Of a stretch of 8,774 nt of DNA, positions 1 to 6,690 are shown piece after piece. Source of the stretch: W1P20-047 sp051878795 (GTDB lineage: Bacteria > Actinomycetota > Coriobacteriia > Coriobacteriales > Eggerthellaceae); the NCBI GenBank assembly GCA_051878795.1, contig JBJEKU010000075.1, positions 1-8,774 on the forward strand, given 5' to 3'. Made by a program: the position numbers and the translations under genes. Under the pieces are notes generated by a model, which was given only the letters and a program-made list of their open reading frames with translations, ran no database searches and was not told where the DNA came from. Positions within the stretch are counted from its first letter, which is position 1. Each line of letters starts with the position of its first letter.

Positions 1-378
1 CTGCGTAAAGCAGCGTCTGAGGCGGACGCTCAGGCTGCTCTGGAGGGCAAGATGAGCATGGAAGAGCTGGTTGCCAACGTTTTGCCTGAAAACGTCGATC
101 TGTCACCTCTGGTCCATGAGTCCGAAATCGCCTTGATGCGCAAGATGGACGAGTTTGCAGGTTTGGTTGCCGGTGCTGCCCGCGATCGTGCGGCATTCAG
201 GCTCACGCATTACTGCCAGGATCTGGCGGGCCTGTTCCATGGTTTCTACACCAACTGCCACGTCATCAACGACGATCCTGCCCTGCAGAACGCGCGTCTG
301 GCGCTGTGCGATGCGACACGCATCATGCTCGCCCTTTCCCTGAGCCTGCTGGGCATTTCCGCTCCCGAGCAGATGTAA
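1..378 (+). CDS. argS: Arginyl-tRNA synthetase, C-terminal part (5' end outside window)
   Basis: The frame is open from base 1 to a TAA at 376-378, giving about 125 residues of a protein that starts upstream; the internal ATG at 52 is not the real start. The product charges tRNA-Arg with arginine in the cytoplasm. What is visible is the C-terminal all-helical anticodon-binding (DALR) domain of class I ArgS. It contains AARDRAAFRLTHYCQDLAG, then FHGFYTNC and a late RLALCDATRIMLA helix, and ends in LLGISAPEQM, matching the family ending usually seen as LLGVSAPERM. The catalytic HIGH and KMSKS motifs must lie upstream of the window. A strong terminator begins 42 bases after the stop, so argS is the last gene of its transcript. 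The family assignment is recognised from these motifs and nothing looks damaged. Confidence 0.93.
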   Translation: MRKAASEADAQAALEGKMSMEELVANVLPENVDLSPLVHESEIALMRKMDEFAGLVAGAARDRAAFRLTHYCQDLAGLFHGFYTNCHVINDDPALQNARLALCDATRIMLALSLSLLGISAPEQM

Positions 379-420
379 GAGCAGTTGCACGTTCGCTGCG
401 TTTTGCAATCTCATGAACTA

Positions 421-450
421 ACAGCCGGTCCTTGCGGGCCGGCTGTTTTA
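421..450 (+). terminator. Intrinsic terminator of argS
   Basis: An 11-bp stem (421-431 with 436-446, one G-T wobble) closes a TTGC tetraloop and runs straight into TTTTA. It is GC-rich and lies 42 bases after the argS stop. There is no T-run on the other side, so it should act mainly on plus-strand transcription and not on the convergent antiporter gene. Confidence 0.9.
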
Positions 451-571
451 TCGTTGGGCGGATTTAGTTGTTCGGGGATCTCCATCGTGCGGGAGTTTTC
501 TCGAGAAGAAGGGCTTTCATGCGGGTAGGGCGTCGCGTTTAGGAAGGTGCATATCCTGGAATGCTAGAAAG

Positions 572-592
572 CCCCCTAGAGGGTCTATGGGG
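572..592 (-). terminator. Possible weak terminator hairpin for the antiporter gene
   Basis: Downstream of the antiporter stop, CCCC (572-575) can pair with GGGG (589-592) and TAGA (577-580) with TCTA (584-587). There is one internal mismatch and a GGG loop. On the minus strand it is followed by GCTTTCT, a poor T-tract. It is the only stem-like candidate I noticed near that gene's 3' end; its activity is uncertain. Confidence 0.3.
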
Positions 593-629
593 TCCTGTAC
601 GCGCTTTCTGCGCTATCGCTGGACTTCGA

Positions 630-2669
630 TTAGGCATATTGTTCGCCCAGGTCTACGAGCATCAGGAATACGTTGTCGCGCATATCCTTGCCGATGTGGC
701 GGTCGATTGTACCTTCTTCGACGGCATTGTGGATTTCTTCCAGTTCGATAAAATACGCTCTGCGCTGCACGTCTTCCATCATGTCCATCTTCTTGGTATA
801 TGCGGTTACGCTTGGACCGCCGCAGAGCAGGTGGTTCAGGATCATCTGCTGGCTCAGTTTCACATTGGCAACCGATTCGGCGGGGTAGGGGGAATCCGGG
901 TCGTTCACGAAATCATTCAGATAGCGGATGCTCTCGCGGACCGTACGGATTTGGAGGAGTGTGAAATCGGAAACGCCTGTTTCGTGGGTGATTTTCTCTT
1001 TCCTGCCGCGAATGTAGTGTCCCACGGAAAGCTTGAGTGTGCGCATATGCTTGCGTGCATAGTTGATCCACCATCTGCTCTCGCTGCGGTGGCGCAGATA
1101 ACCGATGCGCTTGTTCAGCTTATTCAGGTACGAATATGCGGTCAGGGGATCGACTTCTTCATTGTCGATCAGCTCGCAGACGAATTCTTGCATGTGCTTG
1201 AGCATGTCGATGGTCAACTGCTTGGTGGAATCCGGTTCGAGCTCGTTTTTCCTCATGTGCTTCTTCAGGCGGTTGCTATATGCCAGAACCACCGAATCGG
1301 TCGCCTGGCCATTAGCTTGCGTACGTTCGCTGTTCAGCCTGTCGATGACGTTACGGAGGATCCGGGCGACCGATTCTGCATCGTCAGCGTGCAGGTCCTT
1401 CGATTCCTCTGCGGGTGCCAGGACAGGTAGCAGGAAGTTGGTGAGCAGCAGGGTCAGGATGATGGTGCCCGAGGCAAGGAAGATGATCAGGTTGCGTTCG
1501 GGGAAGAGGCTGCCGTCGTCGAGCATAAAGGGAAGTGAGAGGATGACGGAAAGGGTGACCGCGCCTTTAGGGCCGCCGATAGTGGCAAGCAGGGCAGACT
1601 TCGCAACATGTTTGGTAAATCCGTTCCTGGCTCCTGTCTCGGGATTCTTTTCAAGAGAATCCATTACGCACAGCCACACGAAGCGCACCACCACCAAGAT
1701 AGCGGTGATAGCGAAGATGCATGCGATGAGCGTGACGTTGCTGATGCTGGTGTCGTTCCAGGTGGTGAACATCGCACGTGGCAACTGCATTCCCAGAAGG
1801 ACGAATACGATTCCGTTCAGAGTGAAGGTCATCACCTTCCAGACGTTTTCGGTAACTATATTCAAACTGGAACGGCTCGGTCCGATTTGATGGGTCTCCT
1901 TGATGCCGATGACGATACCTGCAGAAACGACTGCGAGGATACCGCTGACGCTGGCGACTTCTGCAAGCAAGAAGATTACGAAAGGCAGGGTAACATCGAA
2001 CAGGACATAGAAGACATTGGACCCGAGCTCGGCTTGGTCGATGATCCTGAAAAGGAGGATGGTCAGGAAACCGAGCGCAACACCTAGTAGGATTCCTCCG
2101 AAGAAATCTATGCTGAAGTCGAGTGTTCCATGGAGCAGGGAAAAGGTTCCGCCAGTCACTGCAGCGGCTGCAGCGAACTGGAAGCCCACAACGCCGGATG
2201 CATCGTTCAACAGCGCTTCGCCATACAAGCGGGCGGAAACATTGCGATCAAGATCGGCTGTTTCGGAGAGGGATGATACCGCAACGGCATCGGTGGGGCC
2301 TAAGGCGAAGCCAAGGGCGAAAGCTGCCGCAAGAGGAATGGTGGGGAGCAGTGCGTGTACCCCGAAGCCTACTGCGACAGAGATGGCTACGACCAGGCCG
2401 ATTGCAAGCGAGAGGATGATCTTGCGGTTCTTCCATAGCCCGAACTTGTCCGAGGTCTTCGCTTCGTAAAACAGCAGCGGGGCGACGAACAGCAGAAGGA
2501 AAAGATTCGGGTTGAGCATGACGTCCAGCGTGCTGGTGACGGCAGTGCCGATGATTGCGCCCAAACCGATTTGGACAAGGGGGATGGATACTTTTGGGAT
2601 CATGCGCTCCAGTACGGAGGATACTATGACGGCGCAGAGAAGTAAGAGGATCAGTTCGAATGTTGCCAT
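630..2669 (-). CDS. Na+/H+ antiporter, CPA1 (NhaP/NhaK-like) family, 679 aa
   Basis: This is a membrane exchanger that expels Na+ (or K+/Li+) for protons, serving pH and salt homeostasis. Residues 1 to about 418 are strongly hydrophobic, with roughly a dozen membrane segments. They carry GPTDAVAVSSL (124-134), GEALLNDASGVVGF (150-163, with the paired N155-D156 typical of electroneutral CPA1 exchangers) and GGPKGAVTLS (365-374). Residues 419-679 form a long charged cytoplasmic tail, as in Gram-positive NhaK-like proteins of similar total length. The start is the ATG at 2669: AAGGAG (2680-2675) sits five bases upstream and the product begins with a first membrane helix (MATFELILLLLCAVIV). The frame extends 64 codons further upstream, but that stretch is charged and overlaps the tRNA promoter. 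The gene converges on argS and diverges from the tRNA cluster. The ion specificity and exact subfamily cannot be fixed by eye. Confidence 0.9.
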   Translation of the reverse strand: MATFELILLLLCAVIVSSVLERMIPKVSIPLVQIGLGAIIGTAVTSTLDVMLNPNLFLLLFVAPLLFYEAKTSDKFGLWKNRKIILSLAIGLVVAISVAVGFGVHALLPTIPLAAAFALGFALGPTDAVAVSSLSETADLDRNVSARLYGEALLNDASGVVGFQFAAAAAVTGGTFSLLHGTLDFSIDFFGGILLGVALGFLTILLFRIIDQAELGSNVFYVLFDVTLPFVIFLLAEVASVSGILAVVSAGIVIGIKETHQIGPSRSSLNIVTENVWKVMTFTLNGIVFVLLGMQLPRAMFTTWNDTSISNVTLIACIFAITAILVVVRFVWLCVMDSLEKNPETGARNGFTKHVAKSALLATIGGPKGAVTLSVILSLPFMLDDGSLFPERNLIIFLASGTIILTLLLTNFLLPVLAPAEESKDLHADDAESVARILRNVIDRLNSERTQANGQATDSVVLAYSNRLKKHMRKNELEPDSTKQLTIDMLKHMQEFVCELIDNEEVDPLTAYSYLNKLNKRIGYLRHRSESRWWINYARKHMRTLKLSVGHYIRGRKEKITHETGVSDFTLLQIRTVRESIRYLNDFVNDPDSPYPAESVANVKLSQQMILNHLLCGGPSVTAYTKKMDMMEDVQRRAYFIELEEIHNAVEEGTIDRHIGKDMRDNVFLMLVDLGEQYA

Positions 2670-2674
2670 AGGCG

Positions 2675-2680
2675 CTCCTT
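2675..2680 (-). promoter_or_regulatory. Ribosome binding site deciding the antiporter start
   Basis: AAGGAG on the minus strand lies five bases before the ATG at 2669. It is the main reason for choosing that start over the upstream one at 2861. I could not identify a convincing -35/-10 pair for this gene between here and the tRNA promoter. Confidence 0.75.
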
Positions 2681-2817
2681 GGGTGTGTCTTTCGAGTCTG
2701 ATTTTACGACGCGAATGCTCAAGGTATGAGCCGAAAGGTTTCTTGTTGGCATCTGGTGAATTTAGATGACAGATGCCGGGAAGTTGGGATTGGAGAAAAC
2801 TTTTTTCAGGAAAACCC

Positions 2818-2846
2818 TTGCGCTTTCTTCTGCTTTCCTCTAATAT
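2818..2846 (+). promoter_or_regulatory. Sigma-70-type promoter of the tRNA-His/tRNA-Lys cluster
   Basis: TTGCGC (2818-2823) and TAATAT (2841-2846) are separated by exactly 17 bp. Transcription would begin near 2853, about ten bases before tRNA-His. No other gene starts here on the plus strand, so it most likely drives all three tRNAs. Confidence 0.7.
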
Positions 2847-2861
2847 ACCTACTTGCGCCAT

Positions 2862-2939
2862 GGTGGATATAGTTCAGTTGGCTAGAACGCCAGATTGTGG
2901 CTCTGGAGGTCGTCGGTTCGAGTCCGATTATCCACCCCA
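2862..2939 (+). tRNA. tRNA-His (anticodon GTG), CCA encoded
   Basis: The cloverleaf is complete. A genome-encoded extra G-1 (2862) faces C73 (2936), the hallmark of bacterial tRNA-His. The 7-bp acceptor stem is 2863-2869 with 2929-2935. The D-arm is GTTC/GAAC, the anticodon stem CCAGA/TCTGG, and the anticodon GTG lies at 2897-2899. The T-arm is GTCGG/CCGAT with loop TTCGAGT, and CCA is encoded at 2937-2939. It decodes CAC and CAT. It is first in a three-tRNA transcription unit, 43 bases ahead of the first tRNA-Lys. Confidence 0.97.
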
Positions 2940-2981
2940 GCGCGCGTTTGACATATTTCTTGCATCAAGGCAAGTGAATTT

Positions 2982-3062
2982 TGGACCGGTAGCTTAGTTG
3001 GTAGAGCAGGGGACTCTTAATCCCAAGGTCCGGGGTTCGAGTCCCCGCCGGTCCACCACTTT
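2982..3062 (+). repeat. 81-bp direct repeat, unit 1 (tRNA-Lys)
   Basis: Positions 2982-3062 match 3087-3167 exactly. The unit is the tRNA-Lys gene plus one base before and CTTT after. The 24-base spacer between the units differs from the sequence upstream of unit 1 except for a shared GGCAAGT (2969-2975 and 3073-3079). Confidence 0.95.
2983..3058 (+). tRNA. tRNA-Lys (anticodon CTT), copy 1, CCA encoded
   Basis: This is a complete 76-base cloverleaf. The acceptor stem GGACCGG (2983-2989) pairs with CCGGTCC (3048-3054), with A73 and an encoded CCA. The anticodon CTT (3016-3018) sits in loop CTCTTAA and reads AAG. The anticodon stem GGGGA/TCCCA has an odd G27-A43 end mismatch, leaving four pairs. 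The T-arm CGGGG/CCCCG with loop TTCGAGT is perfect. The second copy, 105 bases downstream, is identical. Confidence 0.96.
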
Positions 3063-3086
3063 TCTTTAAGATGGCAAGTTTACTCG

Positions 3087-3167
3087 TGGACCGGTAGCTT
3101 AGTTGGTAGAGCAGGGGACTCTTAATCCCAAGGTCCGGGGTTCGAGTCCCCGCCGGTCCACCACTTT
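3087..3167 (+). repeat. 81-bp direct repeat, unit 2 (tRNA-Lys)
   Basis: This is the second unit of the exact 81-bp tandem repeat containing tRNA-Lys(CTT). Its period relative to unit 1 is 105 bp. Confidence 0.95.
3088..3163 (+). tRNA. tRNA-Lys (anticodon CTT), copy 2, CCA encoded
   Basis: This is base-for-base identical to the copy at 2983, anticodon CTT at 3121-3123 and encoded CCA at 3161-3163. It is the last gene of the tRNA unit; the terminator stem begins about 12 bases after it. The identity extends one base upstream and four downstream of the tRNA, indicating a tandem duplication or gene conversion. Confidence 0.96.
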
Positions 3168-3174
3168 GAATTGG

Positions 3175-3204
3175 AAAAGTCAGCTGTAGCTGGCTTTTTG
3201 TTTT
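3175..3204 (+). terminator. Terminator of the tRNA cluster, possibly bidirectional
   Basis: AGTCAGC (3178-3184) pairs with GCTGGCT (3189-3195) around a TGTA loop, with one G-T wobble, followed by TTTTTGTTTT. A run of four A's precedes the stem. Read on the minus strand, the same hairpin is therefore followed by TTTTCC and may also stop transcripts running out of sbcC. Confidence 0.85.
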
Positions 3205-3251
3205 CAGGAACGGTTCAGCCAATAGGCTATCTCCTTTACTAAAGCGAGTTT

Positions 3252-3267
3252 GGCATCGGGTGATGCC
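3252..3267. repeat. Short stem-loop in the tRNA/sbcC intergenic region
   Basis: GGCATC (3252-3257) and GATGCC (3262-3267) form a perfect 6-bp stem around GGGT. It lies in the non-coding gap between the tRNA terminator and the sbcC stop. Neither flank is a proper T-tract, so I do not call it a terminator. Apart from this stem, 3205-3428 shows no supported gene. Confidence 0.5.
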
Positions 3268-3428
3268 TGGGGTTATCTTTGCGGTTGATCTTCGACTGCA
3301 CGATTGTTCCAGGGTTTCGTTGCTCGTCTGGGGTATTTCACCTCTTTTTTATCTGTTCTGTTTCCTGCTGAATGCGTCCAGCTTTCTTGGATTATCGGAA
3401 AACAGAATTGAAGAGAATCTTCTTATTC

Positions 3429-6400
3429 TTATACCTGCAATGCTAGGCGCGATCCTTGACGATCTCGGGTGACCACAATCTTCGATTCGATGTTTTCCTT
3501 GAGCTCTTCCACATGGCTGATGATACCGATCAATTTGTTTTCCTGGCTGAGGGTGGAAAGCATACCGACAGCAGCATTGAGGGCCTCTTGATCCAAAGAA
3601 CCGAATCCCTCGTCGATGAACATGGTCTCCAGCTGGATTCCCCCTGCATGCGCCTGAACGACATCGGAAAGCCCCAAGGCCAGGCAAAGCGACGCTTGGA
3701 AGGATTCGCCACCGGAAAGGGTGGATGCGGCGCGGGCGCGACCGGTGTAGTTATCGAATACATCAAGATCGAGGCCGGTTTTTTTGTTCCTTGCTGTTGG
3801 GTCCGTACGCCTGACCAGTTCGTATCTTCCGTTGGTGAGCATGGCGAGGCGTCTGTTGGCGGCATGGATGATGCGTTCGAAGTAGATGCCTTGCACGAAG
3901 GTTTCGAAGGTTATCTTCGCTTGGCCGGTAACATTGCCGCTTGCAACCTGGGAAAGCTCGAGAATGCTCGAATACCTTTCTTCAAGGCCTTCGCTTTCTC
4001 GGAGTGCACAGACGAGCTTTTCCTTGTGGGTATTGTTCGTTGCGATGCGGATGCTGAGCGATTCGATTCGCTGCCTTCTTTCGTCGATTTCTTGGGAGAG
4101 TTGGCTGATTTGCAAAGCTGTTTCTTCCAGGTTGATTTGGGGTTTTTCCTTCAACTGTGCGACAAGGCTTGCGATGTTTTGCTCGAGGACCTTCATCTCG
4201 TTTTGCGCGGCATCTCTTTTTTTACGTGCGTTTTGAATCTTGCTCTCAAGCCTGCGTGCTTCTTCGTGATGATGCTGCAAGGCGGTAGACGCTTCCCGTT
4301 TGGAAGGATAGGGAAGCTGTGCGCGCAGTTCATTGGCGGCAGATTCTGCGGATGCTTTTTCGGATTCGAGGAGGGTGATTCTGTTCTTGGTTTTTGAAAT
4401 GCGTTGTTCGATTTCTGTTGCGATATCGTGCGCTTCCTGCTGCTTTTTCTTTGCGATTGCGAGTGCCTTCAGATTTGAACGGGCGTTTTCCAATTGAGCT
4501 TGTGCTTTGCGCAAGCCATCTTCCGCCTTGAGCAGTTGTTCCTGAACATCGATTTCGCTGCATCCCGACAACTCCTGCTTCTTTGCGTTTGCCATTGATT
4601 CGGCTTGGATGCGGGTGGCTTCGGTAGCGTTGAAAGCCTTCTGCTTCCTTTCGACATCTTCTTCGGCGGCAATCCGTGTTTTTTCCGCTTGGGAGAGCTT
4701 GGCCTTTGCGTTGTCTCGCTGTTTGACCAGATCTGCAGCTTTTCGTACTTCCTCTTGGGCTTCATTGTGGATGACCCGGGCGTGTTCGATTTGCTTTTCT
4801 ATTACTTCAAGGTTTCCGTTTTCCCGTTCGAATCGATCGAGGGCTTCTTGCTGGGCTTTATGCTTGCCGGTTGCCGTAGCTGCGTGAGCGGCTTGTCTTT
4901 GGGCTTCGGTATGGAGACGATCTGCTTCTGCCTTCGCGTTCTTGATGTCCGCTTCGGAGGGCGCCTGTTCGGAAAGGCATGCAAGCCTGGGGTGGCTGGT
5001 GGATCCGCAAACGGGACAGGCTTCGCCTTCGGAAAGCGATGCAGCAAGGATTCCCGCTTGTTCGGCGAGGCGCGCGGATTCCAGGGTGGTGAGCTCGTTC
5101 GCTGCGGTTTGCCAGTTGTTATTCGCTTCGTTGGCTTGAGCTTGCGCATCAGCCATGGTATGCCTTGCTTTCATGAGGGTTTCTTGCAAGGATGCTAGTT
5201 CGTCGCGCAGGTTCAGGGCTTCGTGATACTGCCTGGATGCTTCCTTTTCCCTGGCTATCGCTTCTGCTTGCGCTTCTCCGCAGGTCTCGAGATCCTGGTA
5301 GCGTTGTTTTGCAAGCTCTTCCGCCGTTGCTGCTGCTGTTTTTTCCTGCTTGGCAGCAGCAAGTGCTTCGGATGCTTTTCGGGCGTTTTCTTCCGCCTGC
5401 TTTTGCTTCATTTGCAGTTTCTTCAGTTGTTGGAACTGTCCGATGCGTTCTGCTGCTTGCTCTTTTTCCTTCTCGCATGATTCAGCTGCGGAGCGTGCTC
5501 GTTGTTCTTCCGCTGCGGCATCGGAAAGCGCTTCGATTTCCAAAGCGGTTTCGCTCTGAATGCGCGTTGTCGTTTCCATTTGGGTTTGGAGCGTTTTCAG
5601 GTCTGATTCCGCTTCCGCGGCATCCTTTGCCTTCCGGGCTGCGTCTTCGGCGAGCTGCTCTGCTCTGTCGAACAAGCCGAGTTTTTCTTGGATGAGGGTC
5701 GCTTCCTTTTTCAGGGATTCCATCTTAGGTTCGGATGCTTCTGCCTGCTCGCATTCTGCCTGCAGTTGGGGTAGATCCTGTTCCAGTGCGGCTTTTCTGG
5801 CGCGATTCGCCTCTAGGTCGCGTTCTGCGGTTTCAAAGGCATGCGATTGGGCGATCTTGCTGGAAAGTTCCTCTTTCCTTTCCTGTAGAAGATGGCTTTC
5901 TCGTTGCAAGGAGTCCTTTTTGCTATTGTCTTCGTTTAGCTGCTGGGAGATGGCCTGTTTCAGCCAGTCACCGACGTATCCATTGGCTGCCAGAAGCTTA
6001 TCGCGTGTTTCTATACGACCTGATGATTCGCTGAACTGGGCATTTTCCGCTGCATTGCGAATCTTTTCTTTCACGGAAGAATAATCCTTCTCCAATGCAT
6101 TCTTCTGGGCGTCCAAGTTTGCCTGGAAGCGTTCGTAGACATTCGTATCGAACAGTTTGCGCATGATGGCGGAACGCTCTTTCGTTTCGCTGGTAAGCAG
6201 CTTTCGGAATTCCCCTTGCGCAATCATGACGATTTGCCCGAATTGGCTTCGGTCGATCCCTAGCAGCTCGACGATTGCGGCGCCGGCTTCGCGGTCCTTT
6301 GTAATGGGGGCCTGGTTGGGGCGGTAGAATTCGACGGCAGCGGGCTGCTCCTTCATGCCCGTGCCCCGTTGCTTCGGACGGGTGTACTTGGGGGAGCGCT

Positions 6401-6689
6401 TGATGCGGTACTTCTGGCCACGGTATTCGAATTCAAGATCGACGTAGGTTTCGGTGGCTGGGTCTGCAAAGTCGCTTCGCAGGCTTTGGCCGTCCCTGGC
6501 GCCTGCTTTTTTGTCGCCGCTGGTTTCTCCGTAGAGCGCGAAGCAGATAGCGTCGAAAATAGTCGTCTTTCCTGCGCCGGTATCGCCGCAGATCAGGTAG
6601 AGGCCGCTTTTCCCGAGGTCTTCCAACGGAATGACGGTTTTGTCTGGATAGGGGCCGAAGGCGCTGATAGTAAGTTTTGTAGGGCGCAT
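3429..6689 (-). CDS. sbcC: Exonuclease subunit SbcC (Rad50-type ATPase), 1086 aa
   Basis: SbcC is the ATPase and DNA-tethering subunit of the SbcCD nuclease, an Mre11-Rad50 homologue that processes DNA ends, hairpins and palindromes. The two halves of the ABC ATPase lie at the ends. Walker A is GDTGAGKT (35-42), and the Q-loop is IAQGEFRKLL with Q158. Towards the C-terminus come the LSGGE signature (991-995), Walker B MFIDEG (1023-1028), the D-loop GSLD (1030-1033) and the switch H1059. Between them lies a long Ala/Glu/Lys/Gln-rich coiled coil broken near its middle by CPVC (558-561), the zinc hook that dimerises two SbcC molecules. The start is ATG at 6689, one base after the sbcD stop, with AAGGAA inside the end of sbcD. 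A 12-codon upstream extension in the same frame overlaps sbcD and lacks the family's opening motif (KLTISAFGPY). It looks intact and of normal family length. Confidence 0.97.
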   Translation of the reverse strand: MRPTKLTISAFGPYPDKTVIPLEDLGKSGLYLICGDTGAGKTTIFDAICFALYGETSGDKKAGARDGQSLRSDFADPATETYVDLEFEYRGQKYRIKRSPKYTRPKQRGTGMKEQPAAVEFYRPNQAPITKDREAGAAIVELLGIDRSQFGQIVMIAQGEFRKLLTSETKERSAIMRKLFDTNVYERFQANLDAQKNALEKDYSSVKEKIRNAAENAQFSESSGRIETRDKLLAANGYVGDWLKQAISQQLNEDNSKKDSLQRESHLLQERKEELSSKIAQSHAFETAERDLEANRARKAALEQDLPQLQAECEQAEASEPKMESLKKEATLIQEKLGLFDRAEQLAEDAARKAKDAAEAESDLKTLQTQMETTTRIQSETALEIEALSDAAAEEQRARSAAESCEKEKEQAAERIGQFQQLKKLQMKQKQAEENARKASEALAAAKQEKTAAATAEELAKQRYQDLETCGEAQAEAIAREKEASRQYHEALNLRDELASLQETLMKARHTMADAQAQANEANNNWQTAANELTTLESARLAEQAGILAASLSEGEACPVCGSTSHPRLACLSEQAPSEADIKNAKAEADRLHTEAQRQAAHAATATGKHKAQQEALDRFERENGNLEVIEKQIEHARVIHNEAQEEVRKAADLVKQRDNAKAKLSQAEKTRIAAEEDVERKQKAFNATEATRIQAESMANAKKQELSGCSEIDVQEQLLKAEDGLRKAQAQLENARSNLKALAIAKKKQQEAHDIATEIEQRISKTKNRITLLESEKASAESAANELRAQLPYPSKREASTALQHHHEEARRLESKIQNARKKRDAAQNEMKVLEQNIASLVAQLKEKPQINLEETALQISQLSQEIDERRQRIESLSIRIATNNTHKEKLVCALRESEGLEERYSSILELSQVASGNVTGQAKITFETFVQGIYFERIIHAANRRLAMLTNGRYELVRRTDPTARNKKTGLDLDVFDNYTGRARAASTLSGGESFQASLCLALGLSDVVQAHAGGIQLETMFIDEGFGSLDQEALNAAVGMLSTLSQENKLIGIISHVEELKENIESKIVVTRDRQGSRLALQV

Positions 6690-6690
6690 G

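Noticed and set aside
498..507. 10-bp palindrome TTCTCGAGAA in the argS/antiporter gap
   Set aside because: It lies between two convergent gene ends with no promoter nearby, so an operator role is unlikely. The rest of 451-571 shows nothing I can support.
561..1430. 289-codon plus-strand open frame opposite the antiporter tail
   Set aside because: It lies antisense to a clearly recognised antiporter and has no ribosome site I can see. Its composition is that of a reverse-complement shadow.
2670..2861. 64-residue upstream extension of the antiporter
   Set aside because: It is charged, unlike the family N-terminus, overlaps the tRNA promoter, and AAGGAG sits correctly before the ATG at 2669.
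2965..3222. 85-codon minus-strand frame with an internal repeated block (GGPAGTRTPDLGIKSPLLYQ)
   Set aside because: The block is the translated complement of the two tRNA-Lys genes, a well-known source of spurious annotated proteins.
3260..3472. 70-codon plus-strand frame with a hydrophobic stretch between the tRNAs and sbcC
   Set aside because: It has a GTG start inside a stem-loop, no ribosome site and no promoter, and it overlaps the sbcC 3' end antisense. A small membrane protein cannot be excluded but is not supported.
3456..4397. 313-codon plus-strand frame, and several others over 4600-6100
   Set aside because: All are antisense to SbcC, whose motifs and coiled coil prove the minus strand codes; they are shadows of its repetitive codons.
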